From Pedobacter sp. ASV28 (lineage in GTDB: Bacteria > Bacteroidota > Bacteroidia > Sphingobacteriales > Sphingobacteriaceae), in the NCBI RefSeq assembly GCF_016428855.1, contig NZ_JAELTN010000016.1:23763-87762 (forward strand): 64,000 nt of DNA. Direction: 5' to 3'. Below are positions 62,317-64,000 of this stretch, one piece after another. Positions within the stretch are counted from its first letter, which is position 1, and each line of letters begins with the position of its first letter. A model generated the notes under the pieces. The model was not told the DNA's origin. It saw nothing but the letters and a program-made list of their open reading frames with translations, and searched no databases. The position numbers and the translations under genes are program-made.

Positions 62317-64000
62317 ATGGCAAAACAGACCTTAAACACCATAAAAAACTGGTTTAAAACTGGTTTAAAACCTACACAGAACCAATTTTGGGATACTTGG
62401 GACAGCTTTTGGCACAAGGACGAAAAAATCCCAACCAATGCCATCGAAAACCTCGATTCCAGGTTTGATGAAAAAGCAGACCAGGAAGCTTTCCAACATC
62501 ACCTTGTCGATGACAATGCCCATCAAGAGCTATTCCATGCCAAGGCCAATGTGCAACATACGCACCCTATAGCAGACATTGATGGCCTATCTACCAAAAT
62601 AAGTGATATAGAGGACAAAGTGGAGGTGGTACAGGAAAACATGTACTCCATTGAATTAGATTTATCTAACAAATTAACCGCTACCCTGGCTACAGATGCT
62701 GAAACCCAGATCAGTACCGCCAGTGGTATTACGGAAGACCACAAAATTGTTTCCCGTTTAAAATTATTCAACTGGTGGGCCTGGATCAGGTCTTCGCTAG
62801 TGGGTTTTACCAATACCACAGAAAGTACCAGTACCAGCACCGGAGGACTCACCATAGCCGGTGGACTTGGCGTGGCCAAAAGAACCACGACCAAAAGCTT
62901 AACCGTAACAGATTATGCAGGTGGAGGCACCAAGATCATCGCCACCGATAACAATGGCGCAACCAGCGCCCTATATCCGGTGGTAACACCTGTAATTACC
63001 AACAGTACCATTATCTCTCAGTTAACCACTACAGCAAACTGGAGTGCCGCAGATGTATATACTGGCGGTGCCATAGCGGGTGCCTACCAAATGCAGTATT
63101 ATGTTAATGGAGATTATTGGTATTATTTCTATGATGACACCACCCCCTTAAGAATACCTAGAAGGGCAGCAAATTTGGCTGCTACTGATACAGAAGCTTT
63201 GGCTGGTACTTTGACAAATAAGTATTTAACACCAGCTAACTGGACTTATTTAAAAGGACAAGCACAAACTTTAGGTGGTGCATGGGTATTCTCAAATACA
63301 TTAGGTTTGGGTGTTACTCCAAATAGTTTAGCATATTTAACTGTTTTAACACCATCAGCATCAAAAGCTCAAATGCTTTTGGCACAAGGTACTACGGATT
63401 ATACAGGTACAGGTAATGGTTTAATTTGGAATAATGGTGGAGAGATTAAGTTCATCGATAATTCAATTATAAACAGATTTGACAAAGTTTACAATAACGA
63501 GCTTTTCAAGGGCAGCGGCAACAGGCTAGTAGAGGTCAACCAGTTTGGCGATAAATCGGCCGTTAACACCATCAAATCACGTTGGATCTATAATACCGAT
63601 GTTATAGCGGCCATTACTGGCGCCACTTATGGTGCAAATAAGAGGGCCGACATCAACGTGAGCGGCTATACCGTCGAAAAGGGACAGGTCTATTTCAATG
63701 CCTCAACAGGTACTTTATATGAAGCCTACGATGATAATAAGGTTATGATTGTAAGCGAATCATATGATACCGTACCTACAGCAAGTAGTTTGAAACCAGT
63801 TACAAGTGACGGTATAAAGACAGCTTTGGATGCTAAGGTTAATAATTCAACATCTGTACAGACAGGTAATTTTAATTTAACTGGTACAGGTAGATTAGAT
63901 ACTGGTTTAGGACTTGGTGTTGCACCCAATACGACAACCTGGGAAACAATATTAGCGAATACCACAACCAAATCCCAATTAAGGCTAAACCCGTCTACCG
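62317..64000 (+). CDS. Tail fibre paralogue 3 (3' truncated by window)
   Basis: The frame is open from ATG at 62317 to the window end (561 codons). It starts with the shared N-terminal module (MAKQTLNTIKNWF), followed by a variable region and repeated fibre segments (TLGLGVTPNS and GLGLGVAPNT followed by KAQMLLAQ/KSQLRLN). The stretch around 63,180-63,470 uses many T/A-ending codons unlike its surroundings. The end of the gene is not visible, so its tip domain is unknown. Confidence 0.75.
   Translation, partial: MAKQTLNTIKNWFKTGLKPTQNQFWDTWDSFWHKDEKIPTNAIENLDSRFDEKADQEAFQHHLVDDNAHQELFHAKANVQHTHPIADIDGLSTKISDIEDKVEVVQENMYSIELDLSNKLTATLATDAETQISTASGITEDHKIVSRLKLFNWWAWIRSSLVGFTNTTESTSTSTGGLTIAGGLGVAKRTTTKSLTVTDYAGGGTKIIATDNNGATSALYPVVTPVITNSTIISQLTTTANWSAADVYTGGAIAGAYQMQYYVNGDYWYYFYDDTTPLRIPRRAANLAATDTEALAGTLTNKYLTPANWTYLKGQAQTLGGAWVFSNTLGLGVTPNSLAYLTVLTPSASKAQMLLAQGTTDYTGTGNGLIWNNGGEIKFIDNSIINRFDKVYNNELFKGSGNRLVEVNQFGDKSAVNTIKSRWIYNTDVIAAITGATYGANKRADINVSGYTVEKGQVYFNASTGTLYEAYDDNKVMIVSESYDTVPTASSLKPVTSDGIKTALDAKVNNSTSVQTGNFNLTGTGRLDTGLGLGVAPNTTTWETILANTTTKSQLRLNPST

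Larger units (their letters stand above)
58812..62545 (+). repeat. Three direct ~235-base copies encoding the shared fibre N-terminus
   Basis: Copies begin at 58812, 59827 and 62317 and each covers about 230-240 bases with high base identity and almost identical protein. Identity drops sharply afterwards. Homologous recombination between copies could delete or fuse fibres. Confidence 0.85.
39577..64000 (+). mobile_element. Mu-type transposable prophage, right end outside the window
   Basis: The element is defined by an S24 repressor, DDE transposase, MuB-like ATPase, DUF3164 and a contractile-tail operon. The left boundary lies in the gene-free stretch between about 39,577 and 40,071 and cannot be fixed to the base without a comparison; no target duplication is visible because the right end is missing. 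The 24.4 kb seen would be about two thirds of a 35-40 kb Mu-like genome. No integrase of the tyrosine type is present. Confidence 0.9.

Noticed and set aside
57976..64000. Diversity-generating retroelement acting on the collar or fibre genes
   Set aside because: No reverse transcriptase, template repeat or accessory gene was found in the window; the fibre copies share N-termini, not variable C-termini.
1..64000. CRISPR array, tRNA attachment site or rRNA
   Set aside because: No regularly spaced identical repeats, tRNA cloverleaf or rRNA-like stretch was recognised on reading; the 12-base array at 39860 is tandem without spacers.

Overview
The window comes from a Bacteroidota chromosome, most likely a Sphingobacteriaceae member close to Pedobacter (inferred from gene families, not from a marker gene). 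Supporting signs are a SusC/SusD pair with an ECF sigma factor and a FecR anti-sigma, a type IX secretion C-terminal signal, DUF5689, promoter-like TAnnTTTG boxes, and AT-leaning DNA with few Shine-Dalgarno motifs. No tRNA, rRNA or CRISPR array was recognised.

Positions 1-19,700 are mostly housekeeping genes. They include the 3' end of a copper P-type ATPase with a small HMA metallochaperone, two secreted hydrolases or hydrolase-like proteins, cysS, an EEP-family protein, two rhomboid proteases, mutL, a YceI protein, a lone receiver domain, an MBL hydrolase, recJ, lptB, a GH3-family enzyme, a YARHG lipoprotein, a YkvA protein and a CBS protein. The GDPD-family protein at 1100-1990 has lost both catalytic histidines, while its paralogue at 21911-22801 keeps them.

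Positions 19,872-35,310 form a nutrient-acquisition (PUL-like) locus. On the minus strand, reading right to left, are FecR, SusC, SusD, a DUF5689 lipoprotein, two secreted module proteins, a BNR sialidase-like lipoprotein, a GDPD, and a formylglycine-generating-enzyme-like/BNR fusion. The cognate-looking ECF sigma gene is divergent on the plus strand. One ~185-residue beta-rich module occurs five times across four consecutive genes. Positions 35,322-39,526 carry an M28 peptidase, small membrane proteins, a DUF4349 lipoprotein and a class P4 acid phosphatase.

From about 39.6 kb to the end of the window lies a Mu-type transposable prophage. Its left end has a 3 x 12 bp tandem array and spaced ATAAAACAA boxes. 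A leftward S24 repressor faces a rightward early operon: a small HTH protein, DDE transposase, MuB-like ATPase, a second P-loop ATPase, DUF3164 and small unknowns. The early promoter carries a perfect inverted repeat over its -7 box. A 58-residue HTH protein with its own promoter separates the early genes from the structural part. Two minus-strand baseplate/neck-like genes follow, then a rightward lysis and contractile-tail operon: CHAP endolysin, a u-spanin-like lipoprotein, sheath, tube, a tail chaperone with a textbook -1 frameshift signal, tape measure, hub, spike, baseplate proteins, collar fibre, and three tandem fibre paralogues that share only their N-termini. The last fibre runs off the window.

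No terminase, portal, protease or capsid gene is present in these 24 kb. Either the head module lies beyond position 64,000 in an unusual order, or the element is a transposable tail-only particle. That question, the frameshift signal, the u-spanin and the fibre triplication are the best leads.
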